From: Halobacillus massiliensis
GTDB taxonomy: Bacteria; Bacillota; Bacilli; Bacillales; Halobacillaceae
Reading direction: 5' to 3'
NCBI RefSeq assembly: GCF_900166625.1
Contig: NZ_LT800499.1
Coordinates: 407,197-448,055 of the forward strand
Length of the DNA stretch: 40,859 nt
How positions within the stretch are numbered: position 1 is the first letter of the stretch; each line of letters starts with the position of its first letter. Of this stretch, positions 1 through 8,317 are shown piece by piece. Both the position numbers and the translations under genes were made by a program. Below the pieces are notes generated by a model that was not told the origin of the DNA, did not search any database, and was given only the letters and a program-made list of their open reading frames with translations.

Positions 1-772
<772 letters not shown>

Positions 773-781
773 TAAAACATG

Positions 782-812
782 AAAAGGCGTGCCAAGTGCA
801 CGTCTTTTCTTA
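782..812 (+). terminator. Intrinsic terminator after the collagen-like gene
   Basis: An 11-bp stem (782-792 with 798-808, one G-T wobble) has a 5-base loop. The descending arm ends in TTTTCTT. It lies 10 bases after the stop codon. Confidence 0.8.
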
Positions 813-832
813 TGAATTAGGTTTTAAAACAT

Positions 833-859
833 ACCCTTATACCTGTTAGTCATACATTA
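833..859 (+). promoter_or_regulatory. Possible SigK-type promoter for the glycosyltransferase
   Basis: CATACATTA at 851-859 fits the SigK -10 pattern CATANNNTA, and an ACC lies 15 bases upstream at 833-835. It would agree with mother-cell expression of a spore-surface glycosylation enzyme. The motif is short and chance occurrence is possible. Confidence 0.3.
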
Positions 860-893
860 ATGGGGAGTGAACTTTTGAAAGGGGATGGAGAAG

Positions 894-2039
894 TTGGTGA
901 CGATCAGTTTATGTATGATGGTCAAAAATGAAGAAGAGGTATTAGCCAGGTGTCTTGATACAGTGAAAGACCTTGTAGATGAGATCAATATTGTAGATAC
1001 GGGGTCCACAGACCGAACGGTAGAGATTGCTAAGGAGTATACCGATCGAGTCTTCTTTTTTGAGTGGACGGGAAAGTTTACGGATGGACGGAATGAGTCG
1101 TTTAAATATGCAACAAAGGATTATATTCTTTATTTGGATGCTGATGATGTCATCCTCGAAGAAGACCGGGAAAAATTTAAGAAGCTTAAAGAAACGCTCG
1201 ATCCATCGGTTGATTCGGTTTCTATGTTTTATAATGCCGGGACGGATGAATTCGGCAATGTAACCCTTCAGTACCGCAGAAACAGGTTAGTCAAAACGAG
1301 TAAAAATTTTAAATGGGGCGGGGATGCCCATAATTATTTAAATGTTTATGGAAACATAATAAATTCCGATGTTGCGATTACCCATAAAAAAATCAAGCAT
1401 TCCGTGGGCAGAAACCTGGAAATTTACAAGAAGAAAATCGAAAATGGAGATGTCTTCAGTGCCAGGGACTGGTTTTATTATGGTAATGAGCTGAGGGAGA
1501 ACGGACATCACGAGGAAGCGATTAAAAGTTATACAAAGAATATTGCAATGAGTGACGGCTGGGTCGAGGATAAAGTTTACGCCTGTATTAACAGGGCGGA
1601 TTGCTACAGATTTACCAATAATCTTGAAAAAGAATTGGAATCTTTATACGAATCCTTTAAGTTTTCTAAAACTCCTCGTGCAGAAACCTGCAGCCGAATT
1701 GGGTATAATTTTCAGAGGAAGAGAGATTTCCAATCGGCAATTTATTGGTATGAGCTCGCGACTACCTTAAAGTCAGATCCAAATCGCTGGAGTTTTCAAT
1801 ACCCTGCATACTCTACGTGGTATCCGCATCTACAGCTTTGCGTTTGTTATTATAACCTTCAGGATTTTGAAAATTCTTATTACCATAACGAGAAAGCACG
1901 TGAATATAGACCTCAGGATGAAAGAGTACTTTTAAATAAGGACTTATTAGAAAAGAAACTTAACATTAAACCAGCTGAAGAAAGTAAAAAGCAGGAATCA
2001 GAAGAAGAGCAGTCATCAGCTTCAAAAGAAGATGTATGA
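894..2039 (+). CDS. Family 2 (GT-A) glycosyltransferase with TPR-like C-terminal half
   Basis: The N-terminal GT-A domain starts with VTISLCMMVKNEE, carries DTGSTDRT, and has the DxD-type metal and sugar-nucleotide site LDADD at about residue 85 (counted from the ATG at 885). The C-terminal half contains helical repeats of TPR type (DWFYYGNELRENGHHEEAI and later units) and ends in a Glu/Lys/Ser-rich tail. The ATG at 885 touches the AAAGGGG ribosome site directly. The TTG at 894 or GTG at 897 has normal spacing and gives the usual family start (M)VTISLCM, so 894 is chosen. The neighbouring collagen-like gene suggests it adds sugars to Thr-rich collagen triplets. The acceptor is inferred from context. 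Confidence 0.8.
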   Translation: MVTISLCMMVKNEEEVLARCLDTVKDLVDEINIVDTGSTDRTVEIAKEYTDRVFFFEWTGKFTDGRNESFKYATKDYILYLDADDVILEEDREKFKKLKETLDPSVDSVSMFYNAGTDEFGNVTLQYRRNRLVKTSKNFKWGGDAHNYLNVYGNIINSDVAITHKKIKHSVGRNLEIYKKKIENGDVFSARDWFYYGNELRENGHHEEAIKSYTKNIAMSDGWVEDKVYACINRADCYRFTNNLEKELESLYESFKFSKTPRAETCSRIGYNFQRKRDFQSAIYWYELATTLKSDPNRWSFQYPAYSTWYPHLQLCVCYYNLQDFENSYYHNEKAREYRPQDERVLLNKDLLEKKLNIKPAEESKKQESEEEQSSASKEDV

Positions 2040-2045
2040 ATTAAT

Positions 2046-2086
2046 AAAAAAGAGTTAGGGACAGCTGCCCTGACTCTTTTTTATTT
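2046..2086. terminator. Bidirectional intrinsic terminator between convergent genes
   Basis: The stem AAAGAGTTAGGG pairs with CCCTGACTCTTT, with a G-T/mismatch position, an A-run on the left and a T-run on the right. It serves both the glycosyltransferase (+) and nagB (-). The nagB stop codon at 2081-2083 lies within it. Confidence 0.85.
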
Positions 2087-2809
2087 AAGCAATGACATGG
2101 CTTCATAGTCAGCAATTAAAGTAAGGTTCGGATGTCTTTTTAAGACAGAAGCAGGGAAATCTTCCGTAATCTCATCTTCGACCAGACGAAGAATAGCTTC
2201 TGCTTTCTTTTTTCCTGAAGCAATCAATAAAATTTCCGAGCTCTCCATAATGGACTGGATACCCATCGTAATTGCGTGAGTGGGGACGTCATCTTTATTT
2301 GAAAAATACCTTGCATTTGCCTTGCGAGTGGATTCCGTCAGCTCAACCACATGGGTTCGGCTGTTAAATGAAGTGCCTGGCTCGTTAAACCCGATATGTC
2401 CATTCTGGCCAATCCCGAGCAGCTGAAGGTCAATTCCGCCCAGCTGTTTAATCACCTGATCATACCTTTTGCATTCACCATCTAAATCTTCCGCAAGTCC
2501 GCGAGGCAGATGAGTATGAGAAGCAGGAATATCCAGATGCTGAAATAGGTGCTCATCCATATAGGTGTGATAACTTTGTGGGTGGTCATCGGCCAGCCCT
2601 ACATATTCATCAAGGTTTACTGTGTAAAACTTTTGAAAGCTTTCCTTTTTCTGAAGATGCAAGTGAATGAGTTCCCTGTATGTCCCTAAAGGAGTTCCGC
2701 CGGTAGCTAATCCTAACACAGTGTTTGGCTTGCTTTTAACCTGTTCATAAATCACTCCTGCGGCTTTTTGACTCATTTCCTCATATGACGCTGTTTCTAT
2801 CAACTTCAT
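2081..2809 (-). CDS. nagB: Glucosamine-6-phosphate deaminase NagB
   Basis: This 242-residue protein converts glucosamine-6-phosphate to fructose-6-phosphate and ammonia in the cytoplasm, the entry of amino sugars into glycolysis. It shows the family features TGGTPLGTY, NLDEYVGL, GIGQNGHIGFNEPG and the C-terminal TLIADYEA, and the length matches Bacillus NagB/GamA. The frame extends upstream, but the ATG at 2809 (MKLIE) has a good GGAGGAAG site, and upstream sequence overlaps the preceding regulator gene. It lies 16 bp downstream of a GntR gene, so the two are probably one transcript. No nagA (GlcNAc-6-P deacetylase) is nearby; a ChbG-type deacetylase sits in the divergent operon instead. Confidence 0.95.
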   Translation of the reverse strand: MKLIETASYEEMSQKAAGVIYEQVKSKPNTVLGLATGGTPLGTYRELIHLHLQKKESFQKFYTVNLDEYVGLADDHPQSYHTYMDEHLFQHLDIPASHTHLPRGLAEDLDGECKRYDQVIKQLGGIDLQLLGIGQNGHIGFNEPGTSFNSRTHVVELTESTRKANARYFSNKDDVPTHAITMGIQSIMESSEILLIASGKKKAEAILRLVEDEITEDFPASVLKRHPNLTLIADYEAMSLLK

Positions 2810-2825
2810 TTGTCTTCCTCCTCCC

Positions 2826-3539
2826 TTAAAATCGTTTGGAAGTAAATTTGAACGTATACTTTTCGCTTCTAAAATAAAGCTTAGTAAATTCAAAAACCGT
2901 ATCATCTTCCAGGTAGGCCCATAAATTCATCGATAATATAGAAGAGTCATTGGCTAAATGTAAAATTTCTTTTAATTCCTCATCAGGCGTCATCGGGAGG
3001 ATTTCTCCCTGTCTTTCTTTAATAACATATCCTTTTCGTTCGACATACTCATATTTTGATTTTGTCATTACTTCTACTGACAAATCAGGAAATAAAGACA
3101 CAGGCATGTAAGTTTCTTCAAGAATCATCGGTTCTTCATCAGCACAGCGCAGACGACGGATAAAGAAGACCTTCTCTCCTTCTAGAAGACGAAGTGTCTC
3201 ACGAATAGAGTCTTTTGGCTGCTGCATTGAAAATTCAAGGATCTGGTTAGTCGGCTCCTGGTTAAGGTGAAGCATCTCTTCTGTAAAACTTTGCAGCCGG
3301 TAAATATCATGCTCGATTTTTGTGTTTTTTACATAGGTACCGCTTCCTCTAACTTTGTAAAGAATATCTTCTTTCACTAGAAGCTGAATAGCTTGTCTGA
3401 TCGTTACGCGGCTTACGTCATATTTAACCGCTAATTTATTTTCAGAAGGAATGGCCTCATCTTTATTTAGTTTTGAGGAGACAATGTCCTTTTTTATTTG
3501 GTATGCCACTTGTTTATATAGGGGAGAACTCGTGTTCAA
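2826..3539 (-). CDS. GntR/HutC-family transcriptional regulator (NagR/GamR-like)
   Basis: The N-terminal winged helix (PLYKQVAYQIKKDI, IPSENKLAVKYDVSRVTIRQ, GSGTYV) is of GntR type. The C-terminal half (residues about 80-237) is a UTRA effector domain of the HutC subfamily, which binds phosphorylated sugars. The start is a TTG at 3539, giving 237 residues, with a GGTGAAAG ribosome site. Placed between nagB and a divergent GH4/deacetylase/PTS operon, it is the likely local repressor responding to an amino-sugar phosphate, comparable to NagR and GamR of Bacillus. A 21-bp inverted repeat upstream (3573-3593) is a candidate operator. Confidence 0.88.
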   Translation of the reverse strand: MNTSSPLYKQVAYQIKKDIVSSKLNKDEAIPSENKLAVKYDVSRVTIRQAIQLLVKEDILYKVRGSGTYVKNTKIEHDIYRLQSFTEEMLHLNQEPTNQILEFSMQQPKDSIRETLRLLEGEKVFFIRRLRCADEEPMILEETYMPVSLFPDLSVEVMTKSKYEYVERKGYVIKERQGEILPMTPDEELKEILHLANDSSILSMNLWAYLEDDTVFEFTKLYFRSEKYTFKFTSKRF

Positions 3540-3572
3540 AGTCTTTCACCGTCCCTTGGAAGTATCAACAAC

Positions 3573-3593
3573 TTGTATTGTTATTTAATACAA
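3573..3593. promoter_or_regulatory. Candidate GntR operator, TTGTATT inverted repeat
   Basis: TTGTATT and AATACAA form perfect 7-bp arms around a 7-bp centre, 34 bp before the regulator start. The half-site TTGTATT recurs at 3719-3725, between the -35 and -10 of the divergent operon. The outer TTGTAT/ATACAA form resembles operators of HutC-subfamily GntR proteins such as TreR. Binding is inferred. Confidence 0.45.
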
Positions 3594-3712
3594 CTATAAA
3601 CCATTTTGTTACATAATTCATTATTGAAATTAATTTTAATGAGAATCGATGTTTTCTTCTACGGTATTTTATCCCTAAACATTTAATAATACTAATTAAA
3701 ACATATTCGGTA

Positions 3713-3741
3713 TTGAATTTGTATTATTTTAATGATATAAC
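3713..3741 (+). promoter_or_regulatory. SigA-type promoter of the GH4-chbG-PTS operon
   Basis: TTGAAT (3713-3718) and TATAAC (3736-3741) are separated by 17 bp. The spacer begins with the TTGTATT half-site shared with the 3573-3593 inverted repeat, so a repressor bound there would block RNA polymerase. Confidence 0.6.
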
Positions 3742-3775
3742 TGAATTAACACATAATTTTGAAGGGAGAAGCCGC

Positions 3776-5101
3776 ATGAAAAAACAGCGTCTTGTAGTAG
3801 CAGGAAGTGGAAGTACTTACACCATGGGAATGATGATGAGCCTAATTGAAGAAAAAGATCGATTCCCTTTAAAAGAGATTGTCTTTTACGATATTGATGA
3901 ACAGCGGCAGGAGCGAAATGCGAAAGCCACAGAAATATTATTAAAAGAAAGATATCCAGAACTGGAATCATTTTCTTATACAACAGATAAAGCGAAAGCC
4001 TTTGAGGGTGCAGACTTCGTGTTTGTACAAATTCGTACAGGCGGGCTTGCGATGCGAGAGCAGGATGAACAAATTGCATTACGGCATGGAGTCGTCGGGC
4101 AGGAAACTTGCGGTCCGGGCGGCATGGCATACGGAATTAGATCTATTAAAGATATGATTCAGCTTGTGAAAGACATCCGGAAATATTCGGGAGATGCCTG
4201 GATTTTAAATTATACAAATCCTGCCGCCATCGTAGCGGTGGCATTAGAAAGAGAATTTCCAAACGATCAAAAGTTATTGAATATATGTGATATGCCGATC
4301 GCAATTATGATCAGCTATGCAAAGCTGCTAGAGGTAAACGTCTGGGAGCTTGTACCTGAATACTTCGGACTGAATCACTTTGGATGGTTTACAAAAATCT
4401 ATGATAAAGAAGGCAATGACCATACCGAACGATTGAAAAATTTAATCATTGAAACAGGGTTTACACCGGAAGATACGGAAATCGCTAATGATGTGTCATG
4501 GCAGAAGACCTTTGAGCAGGCGAGGAAAATGCTGATCGACTTTCCTGAGTTTTTACCAAATACGTATTTACAGTATTACTTGTATCCAAACCAGATGGTT
4601 GAGAAAGAAGATCCTGACCATACGAGGGCCCGTCAGGTTATCGATGGAAGACAAAAACGTGTCCACGATACCTGTGACAAGATTATTGAAGAGGGGACAG
4701 CCGAGAATGCTGATCTTCATGTCGATATTCATGGAGTGTTCATGGTAAGGGCAGCTGAATCACTCGCTTATAATCTGGCAGAAAGATTTATTGTCATTGT
4801 TAAAAATAACGGGATTATTCCAAACCTGCCGAAAGAGGCGATGGTGGAGGTGCCGAGCCTGCTGACGAGTCAAGGGCCTAAACCATTTGCAGTCGGCGAA
4901 ATCCCCCTCTTCTATAAAGGCTTAATCGAAGGACAGCTTGCCTACGAGCAGCTTGTCGTTGATTCATATTTTGAGAAGAGCAGACAGAAACTAATACAAG
5001 CTCTAACTCTAAACCGTACCGTCGTGAATGTAGACAAAGCAAAAGCGGTTGTGGACGATATGCTGGAAGCTAATAAAGGATACTGGCCGGAATTTAAATA
5101 A
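3776..5101 (+). CDS. GH4 6-phospho-glycosidase, GlvA/MalA-like (CDMP subtype)
   Basis: This 441-residue NAD- and Mn-dependent family 4 glycoside hydrolase cleaves 6'-phosphorylated disaccharides delivered by a PTS. The Rossmann motif is AGSGSTYT (residues 9-16). Catalytic and metal residues line up with Bacillus GlvA: Glu110 (GQETCGPGG), Cys171-Asp172 in CDMP, His201 (NHFGW), and LQYYLYP. The CDMP motif is associated with 6-phospho-alpha-glucosidases, while beta-specific members usually have CN(V/I)P. The frame is open to 3713, but the ATG at 3776 has GAAGGGAG and family-like MKKQRLVVAG. The neighbours (ChbG deacetylase, NagB, GlcNAc/glucose-type PTS) point to an amino-sugar substrate, unlike classic GlvA. 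Alpha linkage is inferred from the motif. Confidence 0.9.
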   Translation: MKKQRLVVAGSGSTYTMGMMMSLIEEKDRFPLKEIVFYDIDEQRQERNAKATEILLKERYPELESFSYTTDKAKAFEGADFVFVQIRTGGLAMREQDEQIALRHGVVGQETCGPGGMAYGIRSIKDMIQLVKDIRKYSGDAWILNYTNPAAIVAVALEREFPNDQKLLNICDMPIAIMISYAKLLEVNVWELVPEYFGLNHFGWFTKIYDKEGNDHTERLKNLIIETGFTPEDTEIANDVSWQKTFEQARKMLIDFPEFLPNTYLQYYLYPNQMVEKEDPDHTRARQVIDGRQKRVHDTCDKIIEEGTAENADLHVDIHGVFMVRAAESLAYNLAERFIVIVKNNGIIPNLPKEAMVEVPSLLTSQGPKPFAVGEIPLFYKGLIEGQLAYEQLVVDSYFEKSRQKLIQALTLNRTVVNVDKAKAVVDDMLEANKGYWPEFK

Positions 5102-5121
5102 CGGGGCTTGAGGTGAAATGT

Positions 5122-5868
5122 ATGAAAAAGCTGATTATTAACGCAGATGACTTCGGATATTCAAGGGGGGTGAACTATGGCATAATCGATTCTCACCGAA
5201 ATGGTGTGTTAACTTCTACGACGTTTATGACAAACATGCCGGGACGGGACCATGCCGCTGAGCTGGCTAAAGAAAATCCAAACCTTGGGGTAGGTGTTCA
5301 CTTAGTCCTGACCTGCGGGCGCCCGCTGCTTGACAGCCATCGAACAATTGTGGATTCCAATGGGGACTTTCGAAATTTAAAATTTTATAAAGGTGCTTTT
5401 ACGATTGATTATGATGAAGTGTATAAAGAGTGGAAAGCACAAATCGAGAAATTTCTTTCTTACGGGTTAACACCGACTCATTTAGACAGCCATCACCATA
5501 TCAATTCATTTGGGCAGATGCCGGAGGTTTTTCTAAGGCTGGCTGAAGAATACAGCTTGCCTGTTAGAAACAACATGGATACGGAGAAGACAAAGGATCT
5601 TATAGAAAAAGAGATAAAAACGACAGATTCATTTGCTTATCTAATCGAAACCTCTTTGAAGAATAAAGCAGCACTTGACGAACTATTTGCGGAATCAGAA
5701 TCAGTAGAGGTAATGGCCCATCCGGCTTATTTGGACAAAAAACTATTGTCGACCTCTTCATTTACTTATCCGAGGGTGGATGAAGTTGAATTTTTAACGG
5801 ATCCAGACAGAGTAAAGCTGATAGAGTCACGAGTCGACATTGTATTAACGACATTTGAGGAGCTTTAA
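5122..5868 (+). CDS. ChbG/YdjC-family carbohydrate deacetylase
   Basis: The 248-residue YdjC-fold deacetylase shows the metal-binding motifs NADDFGYS near the N terminus, GVHLVLT, the HLDSHHHIN metal site in the middle and MAHPAYLD near the C terminus. In Escherichia coli, ChbG removes an acetyl group from phosphorylated chitobiose before the GH4 enzyme can act. Here the gene lies 20 bp after a GH4 gene, so the same order of steps is likely. A GTG at 5113 is in frame, but AGGTGA at 5111-5116 is spaced for the ATG at 5122, which is chosen. With this enzyme NagA would not be needed, consistent with its absence. Confidence 0.88.
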   Translation: MKKLIINADDFGYSRGVNYGIIDSHRNGVLTSTTFMTNMPGRDHAAELAKENPNLGVGVHLVLTCGRPLLDSHRTIVDSNGDFRNLKFYKGAFTIDYDEVYKEWKAQIEKFLSYGLTPTHLDSHHHINSFGQMPEVFLRLAEEYSLPVRNNMDTEKTKDLIEKEIKTTDSFAYLIETSLKNKAALDELFAESESVEVMAHPAYLDKKLLSTSSFTYPRVDEVEFLTDPDRVKLIESRVDIVLTTFEEL

Positions 5869-5874
5869 TAGGTT

Positions 5875-5899
5875 CAGTTTTATGTTCTTCATAGAACTG
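5875..5899 (+). other. Intercistronic stem-loop before the PTS gene
   Basis: A 10-bp stem (5875-5884 with 5890-5899, one G-T wobble) encloses the loop TTCTT. No T-run follows, so it is not a simple terminator. It may be an mRNA processing or stability element that sets the level of the membrane permease apart from the upstream enzymes. Confidence 0.5.
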
Positions 5900-5922
5900 T
5901 TCTGAATTAATAAGGGGGAGAA

Positions 5923-7326
5923 ATGATGAAAAGCTTTATGCAGAAGTTAGGGAAGTCGCTGCTCATTCCAATTGTTGCCCTGCCTATTGCTGGTCTGACG
6001 CTTCGTTTAACCGCTGAGGATATGCTTAATATTCCGCTTTTTCAGGCTTCAGGAGTCATCCTTACACAAATGGATGCCTTAATTGCGATAGGGATAGCCA
6101 TGGGACTCGCGAGAACGAAGGATAAAGGGATCCCTGCACTCACAGGTTTTCTAGCCATCATTGTGCTGAAAGAAGGCTTAAAGATCATGGATCCAGAGCT
6201 GAATATGAGTGTATTTGGCGGAGTCATGGCCGGGTTAATTGCTGCTTTTATTTATAACAAGTTTAAAAATGCCAGGCTGCCAAGTATGTTTGCTTTTTTC
6301 AGTGGAGAAAAATTCCCGATTACGATGATTATAATCACAATGATACCCGTTGCAGGTCTCATGTCTCTCGTCTGGCCATATCTTCAATCAGGCATTGATT
6401 CTTTTGGACAAACACTCGTTAATCTTGGAGCCGCTGGTGTCTTCATCTACGGATTCTTAAACAGGTTCCTTCTGCCGTTTGGACTGCACCATGTATTGAA
6501 TACCTACACTTACTTTGGCTTAGGAAGTTATGAAACCGCTTCAGGAGAAGTGGTAGCAGGGGAGATCAACCGTTTTCTAAGCGGCGACCCGACGGCTGGT
6601 TACTTTATTGGCGGATTTTTCGTAACGATGCTGTTTGGAGTACCTGCGATTGCTCTCGCGATTACTAAAGCTGCAAAGAGAAGAAAACAGGAGACGAAAA
6701 CGTTAATGTCCTCAGGTGCGGCCACCTCTTTTGTAACAGGGATCACCGAGCCAATTGAGTTTACATTTCTATTCACTTCTCCATTGCTTTACTTCATTCA
6801 CTCCGTTTATACAGGTCTTGCAGGAGCCGTGCTTTATTTACTGCATATCCGCCACGGATTTTCCTGGGGTGCCGGAATAATCGACTATGTCGTTAACTTA
6901 AATCTATCAGACAACGGACTGATGATTATCCCAGTAGGATTGGCGTTCTTCGCTCTTTATTACTTTACCTTCTACTTCGTAATTATTAAACGGGATATCC
7001 CGGTAATCGGAAGAGAAGAAGACGTTGAATTCGGGGAAGAATCAACAGAAAAAGAGAAAGAATTAGAGCTTACTCATTCGAATCACGAATATATGGCGAA
7101 GAAAATTCTTCAGTATATCGGAGGAAAAGAGAATGTCATCGTCAACGATAACTGTATGACACGGCTGCGTCTTGAATTGAAGGATGTTAGTGTAGTCGAT
7201 GAAGATAAAATTAAACAAACCGGAGCTCACGGTGTGGTTAAAATAGATAAAAATAATGTTCAAATTATCATTGGTTCTGAAGCGACGACTGTTAAACAGG
7301 AAATAGATAAATTTTTAGAAGAGTAG
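5923..7326 (+). CDS. PTS permease EIICB, glucose/N-acetylglucosamine family
   Basis: The protein has 467 residues. Residues 1-360 form a multi-spanning EIIC domain with the conserved GLHHVLN (GFLNRFLLPFGLHH) and TGITEPIEFTFLF segments. A linker rich in Glu leads to an EIIB domain whose phosphorylated cysteine is Cys411 in NCMTRLRL. There is no EIIA domain, so phosphate must come from another glucose-type EIIA. The EIIC sequence resembles both NagP/NagE-like and GlvC/MalX-like members. Context suggests an acetylated amino-sugar disaccharide, delivered as a 6-phosphate to the upstream deacetylase and GH4 enzyme. Two adjacent ATGs (5923, 5926) follow a GGGGGAG ribosome site. Confidence 0.9.
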   Translation: MMKSFMQKLGKSLLIPIVALPIAGLTLRLTAEDMLNIPLFQASGVILTQMDALIAIGIAMGLARTKDKGIPALTGFLAIIVLKEGLKIMDPELNMSVFGGVMAGLIAAFIYNKFKNARLPSMFAFFSGEKFPITMIIITMIPVAGLMSLVWPYLQSGIDSFGQTLVNLGAAGVFIYGFLNRFLLPFGLHHVLNTYTYFGLGSYETASGEVVAGEINRFLSGDPTAGYFIGGFFVTMLFGVPAIALAITKAAKRRKQETKTLMSSGAATSFVTGITEPIEFTFLFTSPLLYFIHSVYTGLAGAVLYLLHIRHGFSWGAGIIDYVVNLNLSDNGLMIIPVGLAFFALYYFTFYFVIIKRDIPVIGREEDVEFGEESTEKEKELELTHSNHEYMAKKILQYIGGKENVIVNDNCMTRLRLELKDVSVVDEDKIKQTGAHGVVKIDKNNVQIIIGSEATTVKQEIDKFLEE

Positions 7327-7433
7327 ATAGCGGAATCATGCGAGGCTTCTGCTTGGAATACCCCCACTTCTCCTATCTCATTTCTGGTACTAATATATAT
7401 GGAAAGTGGGTTTCGTTTGTCTTGGTTGCGGGA

Positions 7434-7470
7434 TCTCACCTTGTTCTATACTCCTGTAAAGGTTTCATAG
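7434..7470 (+). repeat. Remnant of an A-type hairpin repeat
   Basis: GGGATCTCACCTTGTTCTAT and the following CTCCTGTAAAGG-type sequence resemble the right arm of the A repeats at 7486 and 36751. The left half and both termini are missing. The rest of 7327-7485 shows no gene or clear terminator. Confidence 0.45.
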
Positions 7471-7485
7471 ATTAAGGAGATTATT

Positions 7486-7657
7486 GTTCCGTTTACCGTG
7501 ATAAAGAGGACCGGGCCTGGGGAAACAACTCGCTTTCCATGGGCGAACGGTGAGCTTCCTCGGGCTTTTAGCCCTCCGGGATCTCCCCCTGTTCTATCCT
7601 CCCATAGGAGTCTCGCTGTTTCCCCCGGCCCTTTATGTTTTCTTAGAGTAACGGAAC
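7486..7657 (+). repeat. Dispersed hairpin repeat, type A (cluster 1)
   Basis: It is bounded by GTTCCGTTTA and TAACGGAAC. Internally GGGCCTGGGGAAACA pairs with TGTTTCCCCCGGCCC as an outer stem, with an inner GGGCTTTTAGCCC hairpin. It is nearly identical to 36751-36920 and is present inverted at 20696-20856. An ORF crosses it on the minus strand but has no ribosome site or conservation with the other copies. Confidence 0.9.
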
Positions 7658-7703
7658 CATAAAGCAAGAGGACTAAGGTATAGGATCTTCTTCCAAAAAA
7701 AGT

Positions 7704-7868
7704 GTTCCGTTTATACCATCAATGGTAAAAGAGGCTGGGAAATGGCGAGACTCCTGCAGGGAGATAGAGCCATGGTGAGATCCACGAGTGTAACGAGTTA
7801 GCTCACCGGCTCCCCGCGGAAAGGGAGTCATTTCCCAGCCTCGTTCCTCTTTATAAAGTAAACGGAAC
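7704..7868 (-). repeat. Dispersed hairpin repeat, type B (cluster 1)
   Basis: It is bounded by GTTCCGTTTA and TAAACGGAAC. GAGGCTGGGAAATG pairs perfectly with CATTTCCCAGCCTC. Inner stems are GACTCC/GGAGTC, GAGCC/GGCTC and GGTGAG/CTCACC. It is oriented opposite to the A copy 46 bp upstream, and closely matches 36969-37131. Confidence 0.9.
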
Positions 7869-8022
7869 CGTCTTTACCCATTCTAAAAATGGGAAATAGC
7901 AGGCCTCCTACTGGAAGATAGTGACAGGGCGTGATCCGAGGGTGAAACGAGCTAGCTCACCGGCTCTCCACAGAAAGTGAGTGAATTCCCAGCCCCTTTT
8001 GCCTTTCAATAGTAGACGGATC
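7859..8022 (-). repeat. Dispersed hairpin repeat, degenerate type B (cluster 1)
   Basis: It shares its left terminus TAAACGGAAC with the previous copy and ends in the decayed TAGACGGATC. The GGGAAAT arm, the GCTAGCTCACCGGCTC core and the ATTCCCAGCC arm are retained. Confidence 0.75.
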
Positions 8023-8098
8023 AGCTCTTTCTCTATCACAATTGAGAAAAAACGGGTAATTTCCCAGCCTCTATTTTCATAACTATAGTAAACGGGAC
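8023..8098 (-). repeat. Truncated hairpin repeat remnant (cluster 1)
   Basis: Only the AATTTCCCAGCCTC arm and the terminus TAAACGGGAC remain, ending 18 bp before the pspC-type gene's 3' end. Confidence 0.6.
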
Positions 8099-8116
8099 AG
8101 GCATAAACCAGGAAAG

Positions 8117-8317
8117 CTATTTCTGTGCCTCTTGGTCTGTCGGCATAATAATAGCGGCTACAATATATACGACAAGCAGGAAGCCGCTGCTTAAGAAAAT
8201 ACCGACAGCATATAAAATTCTCAGCAGGCTGGCATCAATGTCATAAATCTCGCTAATCCCGCCAAGGGTACCTGTCAGCATTTTGTTACTTGTGGATTTG
8301 TACAGTTTCTTTTTCAT
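8117..8317 (-). CDS. Small PspC-domain membrane protein
   Basis: The 66-residue protein has the PspC core: KKLYKSTSNKMLTGTLGGIS, YDIDASLLRILYAV and a hydrophobic segment SGFLLVVYIVAAIIMP. PspC domains are found in membrane-stress sensors and in small Bacillus proteins such as YvlC. The frame extends further upstream, but the ATG at 8317 follows AAGGAGATGG at good spacing. It overlaps the 3' end of the GNAT gene by 32 bp, so the two are translated from one message. The function is not clear from sequence alone. Confidence 0.8.
   Translation of the reverse strand: MKKKLYKSTSNKMLTGTLGGISEIYDIDASLLRILYAVGIFLSSGFLLVVYIVAAIIMPTDQEAQK

Noticed and set aside
7446-7667. Minus-strand ORF of 73 codons across the type A repeat
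   Set aside because: It lies wholly in the repeat, has no ribosome site, and the frame is not kept as a gene in the other copies.
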